This document shows positions 21,464 to 29,797 of a DNA stretch of 30,002 bases, piece by piece. How positions within the stretch are numbered: position 1 is the stretch's first letter; each line of letters begins with the position of its first letter. This DNA is from Opitutia bacterium UBA7876. Lineage in GTDB: Bacteria; Verrucomicrobiota; Verrucomicrobiia; Opitutales; Seribacteraceae. The notes below the pieces were generated by a model. The model made no database searches. It was given only the letters and a program-made list of their open reading frames with translations, and was not told the origin of the DNA. The stretch spans positions 1,602 to 31,603 of the forward strand of contig DLRY01000020.1 of the NCBI GenBank assembly GCA_002500665.1. The letters run 5' to 3'. The position numbers were made by a program, and so were the translations under genes.

Positions 21464-24420
21464 AATTGAGATAGAATCCGATCAATTTGGTCGGCGACGG
21501 CAGAGGGGGAAAACTTCTCCATTTGCCTCAAGCCTGAAGCCGACAAGTCCTTCCATCTGCTCTCGTCCTTGTAGAGGTTTATGACTTTTTCGGCTATGTC
21601 CCCCGCTTCATCGCCAATGAGGGCATCTCGTCCATTTTTAACGTTCATGCCCTCGGCCCCGATGGAGGTAGTAACCACCGGCAAGCCCAGTGACATACTT
21701 TGCCCGATCTTGCCCTTCATCCCTGCCCCGTATCTGAGCGGGGCAATGAAGACTTTAGCCTGGTTAAAGAAGGGTTTGACGTCTTCGACGAAGCCCGTGA
21801 CGCAAACACCGGGTCTCCTGAGCTGCAGAATTTCCGAACTGGGGTTGCTGCCAAGCAAGAAGAGCTGGGCGTCGGGGATTGTTTTCCAAACCAGAGGCAT
21901 AATTTCCTCCACCAGCCATTTCGCTGCATCAATGTTGGGGATGTGAAGATAGCTTCCTATGAAAAGGATGCCTTTTCTTGCCGGGAAACCAGGGACTCCA
22001 GAGGTTTCTGACAAGTGAACGTTGGGTACCACGAAGGTCCTTTCATTCCCCCATTCGCGAACCCTTGCGGCTTCATCCTCGGTTACCGTGAGAGCAAAGT
22101 CGCAATGCGTAGAGAAGCTCTTCTCTTGCCTATGGAATTTTTTCCATTCTCTTTCAAGCCCGTTGTCCTTGCATCCGTACAATTCCCATTCTCTTTTGAT
22201 CCTCAGAAAATGCAGGTCAATCGTATCATAAATGATTCGGGCTTTGCTTCTGTTGCGAATAAAGGCTCCGTACTTTCTGTACATTTGCGGTCTGCAAACC
22301 CAAGCAACGTCGACGTTATCCAGACGCGTTCGCAATTGTTTCCTAATTCCAGGCTTGTTAAAAATCAGTACTTCTATGCCTTTTTGCTGAAGTTCCGAAA
22401 CGTAAGGTTCCTCCGCTTTTTGATTATGGGGAAGAAAACTCACCTGATAGCCAAGGTTCCTGAGAATAATAAGGATTTGGTAAAGACGATGTCCACCGGA
22501 CTCCCTGTCGTAAACTGGCAAGTAGGTATCGATGACCAATATGTTCTTACCTCCATTCAACCTGTTTGCGGCTGCATACTGCTGCGAGAACTTCCCAACG
22601 GGCGCGGAATGCGCGGTCAACTCGCCAGACCACTCCGACTTGAAGCGATGCCTGTTCGTTCGCTGGTAGGACTTGACTCCCGACTCCTCGGAAGTACCGC
22701 ATGACGCGCCCTCGCAATGAATAACCACGGATTTGGGCTGATACATTACGCGATAGCCCATTTTACGAAGACTGAAGCAGAAGTGGGTGTCTTCATAGTA
22801 TGCGGGGGCATAACACTCGGCGAACCCGCCCGCCTCCTTGAATAAACTTCTTGAAGTAGCCAAGGAAGCGCCCGAGCAATAATCTACCTCTCGAAGGAAA
22901 TTGAAGTGCGGTTCAGTATGGTCCTTGCCTTTACCATAATTGCATCCCGTCGCATCCTGCCAAATAATTCCGCCCGCTTCCTGCAAGGTGTTGTCAGGAT
23001 ATAAAAGCTTGGAACCAACCGCCCCAACCTTGCTTTCGTTGGATAAGGTTTCAACCAGAGAGCTTAGCCAGTACGGTTGAACTTGAGTATCATTGTTAAG
23101 GAAAATCAGGTATTCCCCTCTGCAAGTTTCCGATGCCTTGTTGCATGACTTCAGGAAGCCGATATTTTCCCGATTGCTCACCAACCTGACACCCTCAAGG
23201 GAGCTGGTTAATTCGGTGGAATCCCTGGAATTGTCGTCAACCAGTACGATTTCTACCGGAAGATTTTTTTCCAAGTTCAATTCCAAGGCTTTCAAGCAAA
23301 GCCAAGTCAAGCGAGTCTGCTCATAAAAGGGTATAATTATTGAGCAAAGAGGCTTGTCGTGGGAAGGGAAACAAATCTTTTCAAAAGTAGAGAACTCCAG
23401 AGACTCGTAAAAAGTGGGTTTGAGGCGCGACTTGGTTTTTCTTTGCCCCGGGAAGAAGCCATAGTAGCACTTCATGAAAAACTTTCTTACCTTCCATGCA
23501 TAGGTTCCTTCCATGAATTTGATCCTTTTGGAAAGGCCGTCTATTTTTTCAAGCAGGTCTATTTTTTCCCGCCCGGGGAGCATGCTTAATTCCTTGGATG
23601 CCATAAGCTTCTCAAGGGTGCTTGCCTTGAATTTACTGCTTAAGCCGGCAAAGTGAGGCGAATATAGCAACTTCTCGTACAACCGTTCGAAATCATTGCT
23701 CAAAGTGCCTTTTTCCATATTGGAAACCGATTGCTGAAGATCATGTACCCTAAAGGAAGACAGCGTCTGATCCAGATACTGGACTTTCCCTACGCACATC
23801 AATCGCAACCAAAGATCTACGTCCAGCAACTGGGACATTTTCGAATCGAATCCCCCGACTTCCATGAAGGCTGATTTCGAGATGAAGGTATTGGAGGGTT
23901 CTCCGATTTTATTAGCGGGCGAGTCAAGAAGCTTCGGATCCTCAAGGAGCAGCTTCCCTTCCTGAATCCTTTCCAGCCTGCTCCAATGCCTGGGCAAATC
24001 CTGACAACCGATGAAAATGTCCTGGCACTCCGGGGAATCGGGAGAATCGAAAAGAATTCTTCGATCCGAGAATGCGAGGGAAAAGGAATCATGCTCTTTG
24101 GTTTCCTTGAGGAATACCTCGATACAGGAAGGATCCAGCAAATCGTCTTGAAAAAGAAATTTCAAGAATTTGCCATCGGCTTCATTGGCCAAAAAATTGC
24201 AGTTTCCGGAAATACCCAGTCCCCTGTTTCGAAAAACCCTTGCAGGAAAAGGAGAGCTTTTCTCGAAATCCTCTACCAAAGACAAGGATCCATCAGTTGA
24301 CCCGTCGTCGGAAATCAAGACCTCGAATTCCCTGTAGGTCTGTTCGAGGACGGAACCCAAGGCATCCTTTAGGTAAGGAAGGCCATTATAGGTGGGTATG
24401 CAAATGGAAATGTCCACCAC
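21460..24420 (-). CDS. Triple-domain glycosyltransferase GT2-GT2-GT4 (986 aa)
   Basis: A 986-residue fused polymerising glycosyltransferase. Domain 1 (about 3-240) is GT2: ISICIPTYNGLPYLKDALGS, ISDDGSTDGS, FLFQDD (88-93). A linker with a basic helix covers 270-345. Domain 2 (about 358-600) is GT2 with SIIIPFYEQT, LVDDNSRDST, FLNNDTQV (440-447), GAVGSKLLYPDNTLQEAGG and APAYYEDTHFCF. Domain 3 (about 625-986) is GT4-like: ILVIDTYLPVYDRESGGHRLYQIL, IGSYLHIPNIDAAKWL and APLRYGAGMKGKIGQSMSLGLPVV (893-916). All three keep their donor-site motifs, so up to three linkages could be made by one chain. The start is GTG at 24420 (an adjacent GTG at 24417 is equivalent). It is directly coupled to wzt. Confidence 0.9.
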   Translation of the reverse strand: MVDISICIPTYNGLPYLKDALGSVLEQTYREFEVLISDDGSTDGSLSLVEDFEKSSPFPARVFRNRGLGISGNCNFLANEADGKFLKFLFQDDLLDPSCIEVFLKETKEHDSFSLAFSDRRILFDSPDSPECQDIFIGCQDLPRHWSRLERIQEGKLLLEDPKLLDSPANKIGEPSNTFISKSAFMEVGGFDSKMSQLLDVDLWLRLMCVGKVQYLDQTLSSFRVHDLQQSVSNMEKGTLSNDFERLYEKLLYSPHFAGLSSKFKASTLEKLMASKELSMLPGREKIDLLEKIDGLSKRIKFMEGTYAWKVRKFFMKCYYGFFPGQRKTKSRLKPTFYESLEFSTFEKICFPSHDKPLCSIIIPFYEQTRLTWLCLKALELNLEKNLPVEIVLVDDNSRDSTELTSSLEGVRLVSNRENIGFLKSCNKASETCRGEYLIFLNNDTQVQPYWLSSLVETLSNESKVGAVGSKLLYPDNTLQEAGGIIWQDATGCNYGKGKDHTEPHFNFLREVDYCSGASLATSRSLFKEAGGFAECYAPAYYEDTHFCFSLRKMGYRVMYQPKSVVIHCEGASCGTSEESGVKSYQRTNRHRFKSEWSGELTAHSAPVGKFSQQYAAANRLNGGKNILVIDTYLPVYDRESGGHRLYQILIILRNLGYQVSFLPHNQKAEEPYVSELQQKGIEVLIFNKPGIRKQLRTRLDNVDVAWVCRPQMYRKYGAFIRNRSKARIIYDTIDLHFLRIKREWELYGCKDNGLEREWKKFHRQEKSFSTHCDFALTVTEDEAARVREWGNERTFVVPNVHLSETSGVPGFPARKGILFIGSYLHIPNIDAAKWLVEEIMPLVWKTIPDAQLFLLGSNPSSEILQLRRPGVCVTGFVEDVKPFFNQAKVFIAPLRYGAGMKGKIGQSMSLGLPVVTTSIGAEGMNVKNGRDALIGDEAGDIAEKVINLYKDESRWKDLSASGLRQMEKFSPSAVADQIDRILSQL

Positions 24421-24457
24421 TTGCTGTCAGGGAAGAGGAAGACGACCCGACCTAGAA

Positions 24458-25561
24458 CTATTCGACTTCGTAAAACTCGACGTTTGCGCTTCCGGTTCCG
24501 CCGGCGGCGTCCTCGACGCGCACGCCGTAGGTACCAGGGTCCATGTCTACAACTGCGACCGGTTCCTTAGTGTCGCTCGTGGCTCTGGAGGCATAATTGG
24601 TCGCGGTGCTTGCATGATCGCCCCAGTTGTCGACGGTTAGAAAGGACTCGAATTGGCTTGTGCTGGCGTTGTATTTGGTAATGGTAATTTTCGGATCATT
24701 AAGCTTGGGACCCCCAAAGCTCATGGTCGATCCCTTCACCCGAATCATCACCTTCTTGCTTCCCGTCCCGCTAATGGTTATGCCACCAGCAACGGGGTTC
24801 TCTCCTACCTCGGCACGGAGCGCAAGGCCATAAAACCTGCCGGTGCCCGTATCGTCCGTAAGTCCGTAGAATTCAACGTTTGCATTACCGGTTGCGCCTG
24901 ATGCGGCATCCTCTACTCGGACGCCATAAGTCCCTGGATCCATATCAACCACCGCAACCGGTTCCTTGCTGTCACTGGTAGCCCGATCTGCATAGTTGGT
25001 TGCCGTGCTCGCGTGGTCGCCCCAGTTGTCCACGGTTAGAAAGGCCTCGAACTGGTTTGTACTGGCGTTGTATTTGGTAATGGTGATCTTCGGGTCGTTG
25101 AGCTTGGCTCCTGTAAAGTTCATGGATGAACCTTTCACCCGGATCATCACCTTTTTGCTGGTGGAACCGGTTATAGTCATGCCTCCGGCCACTGGGTAGG
25201 TGCCTGCATAACCCCGCAGGGCAAGCCCGAAAAAAGTCGAGGAAGAAGAGGAATTGGTGTCGGGAGCAGAACCAGGGAGGGAGGCAAGAATAGTTGAAGT
25301 ATCGAGGGAAGGAACCGTTTCTACCGGAACGCTCAGGTTGGCTGCGGCGATGGAAAGATCGGTCCAATAGGTCGCGTTGGGCGGTGTGTTTCCTGCAGGA
25401 ACGCTTTGTATGGAAATGTAGGAACTCTGACCGACCAAGACCAGAGATCCGGTTGCATAGGTCTTGCTGGAATTGTAGTCTTCGATGGGTGATTGCCCGT
25501 ATAATGAGGCACTCACGAACAAACCCAGTAGCATGGAAAGGATTTTATAGGGCATAGACAT
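24458..25561 (-). CDS. Secreted repeat protein with N-terminal carbohydrate-binding-like module (367 aa)
   Basis: A 367-residue exported protein with signal peptide MSMPYKILSMLLGLFVSASLYG. Residues 28-70 (DYNSSKTYATGSLVLVGQSSY...GNTPPNATYWTDL) resemble a CBM5/12 or chitin-binding-type-3 module. After a Ser-rich linker come two tandem beta-rich repeats, residues 110-234 and 243-367, about 80% identical by eye. They contain KKVMIRVKGS, LNDPKITITKYNAS, TVDNWGDHASTATNY and DPGTYGVRVEDA...ANVEFY. These resemble exported domains common in Verrucomicrobiota. No catalytic residues are evident, so a structural or polysaccharide-binding role outside the membrane is likely. It lies 37 bp upstream of the 986-aa glycosyltransferase on the same strand. 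An alternative start is the ATG at 25555. Confidence 0.8.
   Translation of the reverse strand: MSMPYKILSMLLGLFVSASLYGQSPIEDYNSSKTYATGSLVLVGQSSYISIQSVPAGNTPPNATYWTDLSIAAANLSVPVETVPSLDTSTILASLPGSAPDTNSSSSSTFFGLALRGYAGTYPVAGGMTITGSTSKKVMIRVKGSSMNFTGAKLNDPKITITKYNASTNQFEAFLTVDNWGDHASTATNYADRATSDSKEPVAVVDMDPGTYGVRVEDAASGATGNANVEFYGLTDDTGTGRFYGLALRAEVGENPVAGGITISGTGSKKVMIRVKGSTMSFGGPKLNDPKITITKYNASTSQFESFLTVDNWGDHASTATNYASRATSDTKEPVAVVDMDPGTYGVRVEDAAGGTGSANVEFYEVE
24461..24835 (-). repeat. Intragenic tandem repeat, unit 2
   Basis: This encodes residues 243-367 of the secreted repeat protein, starting FYGLALRAEVG. It aligns with unit 1 at an offset of 133 residues with a single one-residue gap near the end. 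Long stretches such as LNDPKITITKYNAST are identical, and the DNA is closely similar, indicating a fairly recent in-frame duplication. Confidence 0.85.
24860..25234 (-). repeat. Intragenic tandem repeat, unit 1
   Basis: This encodes residues 110-234 of the secreted repeat protein, starting FFGLALRGYAG. An 8-residue linker (TDDTGTGR) separates it from unit 2. Roughly 23 of 125 positions differ between units, mostly near the N-terminal edge of each. Confidence 0.85.
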
Positions 25562-25568
25562 AGATCGG

Positions 25569-25598
25569 AATATACTCTTGGGATGAAGACTAAGGCAA
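25569..25598 (-). promoter_or_regulatory. Candidate sigma-70 promoter for the secreted repeat protein, leaderless-like
   Basis: TTGCCT (25598-25593), an 18-bp spacer and TATATT (25574-25569) match -35 and -10 boxes at 4/6 and 5/6. Only 7 bp separate the -10 box from the ATG at 25561, so the transcript would start at about the first codon. No Shine-Dalgarno is seen in that gap, which agrees with leaderless initiation. This promoter could also drive the downstream glycosyltransferase and wzt genes. Confidence 0.45.
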
Positions 25599-25640
25599 CC
25601 TCAATCTACATAAAGGTTCATCGTCGAGACAAGCCCAATT

Positions 25641-26441
25641 TCATTGCATGCCATACCTCGCCCTGAGGATTTTTCTCAAAAGGGCATCGGGTATCATCCG
25701 ATGCAGAAAAGGAGCCACTCTGGCCTGAAAGAATCCTCCCCCATAAAAAACACCATGTCTCTCTTTGTCAATAACTTGCAACAATCTTAGGGAGGCTTCC
25801 TCGGGAGGTGGAGAGTGATTGAGCTGGTCTTCGATTTTTTGCCAAGCCCGCTTCATGGAAGTGGTCTGTCCCGAATCACTCTGCTTGGGTGCCGATTGAT
25901 TGAAGGATGTGCTTACGTCACCGAGCCTAAAGTCGACGAACTGTGGGTTACTCGGAAATTCCAGCATGAGAGTCCGGGTTAGGCTGGACAGGGCGCTCTT
26001 GCACGCATTGTAGAGCGGCATATAGGGCAAGGGATAGAGGGTTGCGAGGGAGGTGACGTTAACGATGACGCCCTTCCCTTCATCGGCCATTTGAGGAGCG
26101 AATTGCCTGCAAAAAAGGACAGGGGCGCTAAAAAGTACCGAGCATTGCCTTGTTATCTCTTCCCTGGGAAACGCCTTCCACTCGAAAAAGGCCCCGTATC
26201 CTGCATTGTTGATCAAAAGGTCCGGAACCCCGTGTTCATCTGAAAAAGACTTCGCGAAACCTTCCGCCGCCTTTAGGTCGGCAAGATCCAGTTGGATGTC
26301 GTGAACAAGCCCGGATCCCCGGATCGGACTGGGTCTGCGGGAAACCGAAAAAACCTCCACGCCACGCTCTGCCAACCGTTCGCAGGCAGCCAGGCCGATT
26401 CCGGAGGATCCCCCGGTCACAATCGCAGTATTTGGTCTCAC
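25641..26441 (-). CDS. Short-chain dehydrogenase/reductase (SDR)
   Basis: A 266-residue classical SDR oxidoreductase using NAD(P)H. Numbering from the GTG at 26441: cofactor loop TGGSSGIG (9-16), NNAG (78-81), a catalytic Ser in NVTSLATLY and the YNACK pair (Y144, K148). The basic SRR after strand 2 suggests preference for NADP. The C-terminal FQARVAPFLHRMIPDALLRKILRARYG is an amphipathic or hydrophobic tail, so membrane association is possible. The start is uncertain: GTG 26441 has TTAGGG 9 nt upstream, while a TTG at 26459 would add six residues. Substrate unknown. It is divergent from the GT4 gene and 79 bp upstream of the repeat protein gene. Confidence 0.85.
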   Translation of the reverse strand: MRPNTAIVTGGSSGIGLAACERLAERGVEVFSVSRRPSPIRGSGLVHDIQLDLADLKAAEGFAKSFSDEHGVPDLLINNAGYGAFFEWKAFPREEITRQCSVLFSAPVLFCRQFAPQMADEGKGVIVNVTSLATLYPLPYMPLYNACKSALSSLTRTLMLEFPSNPQFVDFRLGDVSTSFNQSAPKQSDSGQTTSMKRAWQKIEDQLNHSPPPEEASLRLLQVIDKERHGVFYGGGFFQARVAPFLHRMIPDALLRKILRARYGMQ

Positions 26442-26512
26442 TCCCTGTGACCCTAACAAAATTTGGGCTTTGCAGCCAAGCGGAAGATTTCAATGATTGG
26501 ACTCAACCCGGA

Positions 26513-27628
26513 ATGAAGGATAGGACCATCATCTTGCTCACGCACGAGTACCCGCCCAAGCGCGGGGGAGCGGGCACCTATTGCGAAGAACTGGTCCATG
26601 CATGCGCAAGCCTGGGTTTCCGAATCGAGGCATGGGTACCCGAGTATGGACGAGAGGAAGAAAACGGACGGGTCATCTCGCTCGCGATCAAGGGCACGCA
26701 AGGCTTGACCTGCTCCATTAAGTCGATGCTGGAGACGGGCAAACGGCTCACAGGGAGGAAGGATAAAGTACTTCTCCACCTTGCGGAACCCGGAGCGTTG
26801 CGGGCATTCCTGCGGTTCGGGCGATTGCTCGGAGAACTCCCTGCATTGACGGCAACGATTCATGGGACCGAGCTGCTTAGGTTCTGCTCGAACCCCTTGG
26901 AAAAATTTCTCTTTCGCAGGCAATTGAGGAAAATCGGGAGAATCCACGTTCTTTCCGATTTCAATCGCAGGGCCCTCCTCGAAATATTCCCCGAGCTGGA
27001 GGAAAAGATTCTTCTACTTCCAGGCGCCCCGGCCCGCGAGTTGGCGGGACGAGCAAAAAGACCGGAAAATCACGGGAAGAAAAGGCTCAGCATCCTGTGC
27101 GTGGGGCGCCTTCACCCTCGCAAAGGGCAGGACAGGCTTCTTCTTGCCCTGGGTTCCCTCCCTTCGAGCGCCTTGCAACGAATCGAGTGCCTTTTCGTGG
27201 GACCAGTCGTCGATCGGAAGTTTATGGAAGAAGTCAGGAGAAAGGCCGACCAGGTTCCTTGCCCCGTCTCCTTTCTGGGCGACCTCAAGGATGCCGACCT
27301 TAGAGCCGTATACGAAGGAGCGGATCTTTTTGTCCTCCCTTCCATGCCTCGAGCCAAAAGCGTGGAAGGTTTCGGTTTCGTTTACCTGGAGGCTGGTTCC
27401 CACGGTCTGCCCGTCCTTGCGAACAGGACGGGAGGGGTCGAGGATGCGGTTCTCGATGGCAAAACCGGGCTGCTTGCCGACCCCGAGGATTGGAGGGACC
27501 TGAGCAAACACCTGCTTGCATTGATCGAGAACGAAGACCTAAGGGAAAAACTAGGAGAAGCTGGGGCCAGATGGGCCCAAAAGCATTCCTGGGAAAAAGT
27601 TGCCCGCCAGCTCTACTCGAACGCTTAG
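26513..27628 (+). CDS. Glycosyltransferase family 4 protein (371 aa)
   Basis: A 371-residue GT-B glycosyltransferase. The N-terminal ILLTHEYPPKRGGAGTYCEELVHA is the typical GT4 acceptor-side start. The C-terminal half has CVGRLHPRKGQDRLLLAL (196-213), FLGDLKDADLRAVYEGADLFVLPS and EGFGFVYLEAGSHGLPV, whose E285 and E293 form the E-x7-E donor motif. It is cytoplasmic, retaining, and specific for an unknown NDP- or TDP-sugar. I start it at the ATG at 26513, matching family N-termini, not at the upstream frame start at 26432. It is transcribed against the rest of the locus and its TAG interlocks with the wzm stop, so the two genes end in the same 4 bp. Confidence 0.9.
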   Translation: MKDRTIILLTHEYPPKRGGAGTYCEELVHACASLGFRIEAWVPEYGREEENGRVISLAIKGTQGLTCSIKSMLETGKRLTGRKDKVLLHLAEPGALRAFLRFGRLLGELPALTATIHGTELLRFCSNPLEKFLFRRQLRKIGRIHVLSDFNRRALLEIFPELEEKILLLPGAPARELAGRAKRPENHGKKRLSILCVGRLHPRKGQDRLLLALGSLPSSALQRIECLFVGPVVDRKFMEEVRRKADQVPCPVSFLGDLKDADLRAVYEGADLFVLPSMPRAKSVEGFGFVYLEAGSHGLPVLANRTGGVEDAVLDGKTGLLADPEDWRDLSKHLLALIENEDLREKLGEAGARWAQKHSWEKVARQLYSNA

Positions 27629-28431
27629 ACGGCGTCGGCAAATGCCGAGCGGAGTCTTTGAAAGAACCAGGCTCCGGCTAGGAAGACGATGATTCCGAAG
27701 ACCCAGGCGTATCCGATCTTCATCCAATCAACCTCCCCTCCCCACAAGGTAACTTGACGCATCGCGTCGATGACCTGAAGGAGTGGGTTCCACTCAAGGA
27801 ATGCCCAAATTCCCGGAGCCGCCGCTCTTGCCTTCTCAGCGGAATAGAACACCCCACTTCCATACAGAAGAGCCAGTCCCAGAAACGAACCCATTTGGCT
27901 GAGGTCCCTTATGAATACTCCCAAGGCAGAGAAGAACCACGCCAACCCTAGGGCCATAAGGAATACTGGGCCGATGATGACGGGAAGGTAGAGTACGGAA
28001 ACAGTCAGGCCAGGTCCCAGAAACTGAACCCCCAGCAGGCATAAGGTTAGCCCGATCAGCAAGTCGGAAGCAAGGGCGCCGCACATGGCGGCGGGTAGAA
28101 TCTCAAGGGGGAAAACGACCTTTTTAACGAAATTCGGCTGACTGACTATGACTCCCGGCGACGCACCGATGACCCCTGAAATCAATCCCAGCACGCTCAA
28201 TCCCAGAAAAACTCCAAGTGCAAAATCCAAGGTCGATTCGTCCGAATCTGTAGTAAAACGGCCCCCAAAGACGACCCCGAAGGCAAATACGTATAGGGCA
28301 AGCATAAGAAGGGGGTTTGCGATCAGCCAAAAGGAACCGAGGATGCTACCCCTATGCCTGGACTTGATGTCCCTAAGGAGAAATTGCCACAACAATTCCC
28401 GTCGTTTGAGTAGGCTTGAGATCAGTTGCAT
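27625..28431 (-). CDS. wzm: ABC-2 type polysaccharide export permease (Wzm)
   Basis: A 268-residue inner-membrane permease of the ABC-2/Wzm-TagG family, with about six hydrophobic segments. The N-terminal amphipathic region LLWQFLLRDIKSRHRGSILGSFWLIANPLLMLALYVFAF is highly typical. Further matches are VSQPNFVKKVVFPLEILP, and FIRDLSQMGSFLGLALLYGSGVFYS followed by WNPLLQVIDAMR. It would form the channel through which the lipid-linked polymer crosses the inner membrane, paired with the Wzt ATPase. Unlike classical clusters it is not adjacent to wzt: about 6 kb with four genes lie between. Start at ATG 28431. Confidence 0.93.
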   Translation of the reverse strand: MQLISSLLKRRELLWQFLLRDIKSRHRGSILGSFWLIANPLLMLALYVFAFGVVFGGRFTTDSDESTLDFALGVFLGLSVLGLISGVIGASPGVIVSQPNFVKKVVFPLEILPAAMCGALASDLLIGLTLCLLGVQFLGPGLTVSVLYLPVIIGPVFLMALGLAWFFSALGVFIRDLSQMGSFLGLALLYGSGVFYSAEKARAAAPGIWAFLEWNPLLQVIDAMRQVTLWGGEVDWMKIGYAWVFGIIVFLAGAWFFQRLRSAFADAV

Positions 28432-28486
28432 CTAAGACTGGGACGCTATCAAAACATGGCTCGTAGAGCGAGTGGAATAAGACAAC

Positions 28487-29797
28487 CTAGGGAGACTGAG
28501 CCCAAACTCCTTGGCTATAGTCGTAATACACTGCGCCCGAGTGACTGGAGCGGGCCGTGTCGAGATACAGCCAACCCGATCGCGTGCTCGAGTAAAGGAA
28601 AGGATAGACCGATGAACCCGACCACCACCAACCAATGCCTTCCTGCCAAGCCCAAAGGGTTTCCCCGCTTTCAACCGAGGCATAGATCCAGCCGTGTGAG
28701 GGATGGAAGATCCAGGAAGAAGCCAAGGGAGAAAAATAGCCGAACCAATCCGACTGCAACCAACCCGCCTGAACGGTCTTGCGGGCCTGACTCCACGAAG
28801 GCAAATAAGCTCCGATCCAAGCTTCGTGGTTGGCAAGGCGGGTATAGACCGTCACGTCACCGTAAGTGGAATCGGATGACCCATAGGAAACGGCCCCGAT
28901 GATCCTCCATGCATCTCCGATTCTCATGAAGGCGGGTCCGCCACTGTCTCCGACTACGGTACTGGCTTCCAGGTCAAGGGGAGAGGAGTTGCTGTCACCC
29001 GTGGAAAGATTATCGATTTCCGGTTGTCCCTTTCCCAAGGTATTTGAGTCGAGCTGCGGGGAATCGAAGTCAATGGCCAGAAGCCCCCCTGAATATTCCG
29101 CAGGGACATTGGGCTTCTCCACCTTCTCAACGATCCGATCCAACGAGTTGACCCCGCCAACTCTTCTGTGGTTGAGGACGTTCTCGGCTCCGGTTGCGCC
29201 GTCGACCAAGTTCCCGAATCCACCCAATACCACGCGCCCCCCCAAGGTTTCGGCGTTACCCGAAGGAAGTTTTGCGGGGTAAACCCCTATAACTTCGGTC
29301 TTGAGGAGCACCACGGCCAAATCGACCCCCAGGACGTCGCCGTCACCCGTTCCGCCGAGTTGCGGCAATCGAGCCTCCCAACCGGCATGCAGGATGATTT
29401 GCGAAACCTCGAAAGTCCGTCCCGTTCCGGCTTCGTTGAACGGAGTGTGCAGGACGAATTCCCAATTTGATGGGGAGGGAGCGGGACTTGAGTTCTGATT
29501 CCTGAAAAGGTGAGCGGCCGTCACGACCACGGATGGAGACACCAGAGTTCCCGTCCCGAGGGTTCCGGATTTATCAACCAGCGCGCCGACTGGTGAAAAA
29601 TCAGGATACTCGATGGACGCCTCATAGGGAGATGCATTGCTCCCAAGATCATAATAGGAAGACCAGGACAGGCTGTCGAGTTTGCCGATCCTCCTTTCCC
29701 GAGCCTCCAGGAGAACCGTGACCAACCCCAGCAATGGAAGGAGCAGGCTAAAACCGAATTTACTCTTCGCGTGAAGGTTGAATGTCAGGAGGCGCAC
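28487..29797 (-). CDS. Exported trypsin-like serine protease with Trp-rich C-terminal domain (436 aa)
   Basis: A 436-residue protein with an N-terminal hydrophobic signal (FGFSLLLPLLGLVTVLLEA, 14-32). The S1 protease domain spans about 65-330 and has the full triad: H96 in VVTAAH, D159 in GVDLAVVLL and S285 in GDSGGPAF. A Trp-rich tail follows from 345: WFGYFSPLASSWIFHPSHGWIY, WAWQEGIGWWW, YPFLYSS and GWLYLD. I associate this pattern with secreted Verrucomicrobiota proteins; it may serve in surface retention. The best start is a GTG at 29797 with no clear Shine-Dalgarno, lying 38 bp inside the end of the upstream Pro-rich gene, so coupling is possible. Substrate unknown; processing of surface proteins is one option. 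Confidence 0.85.
   Translation of the reverse strand: MRLLTFNLHAKSKFGFSLLLPLLGLVTVLLEARERRIGKLDSLSWSSYYDLGSNASPYEASIEYPDFSPVGALVDKSGTLGTGTLVSPSVVVTAAHLFRNQNSSPAPSPSNWEFVLHTPFNEAGTGRTFEVSQIILHAGWEARLPQLGGTGDGDVLGVDLAVVLLKTEVIGVYPAKLPSGNAETLGGRVVLGGFGNLVDGATGAENVLNHRRVGGVNSLDRIVEKVEKPNVPAEYSGGLLAIDFDSPQLDSNTLGKGQPEIDNLSTGDSNSSPLDLEASTVVGDSGGPAFMRIGDAWRIIGAVSYGSSDSTYGDVTVYTRLANHEAWIGAYLPSWSQARKTVQAGWLQSDWFGYFSPLASSWIFHPSHGWIYASVESGETLWAWQEGIGWWWSGSSVYPFLYSSTRSGWLYLDTARSSHSGAVYYDYSQGVWAQSP

Noticed and set aside
22015..22704. 229-codon plus-strand open frame
   Set aside because: Antisense to the 986-aa glycosyltransferase, whose motifs are continuous here.
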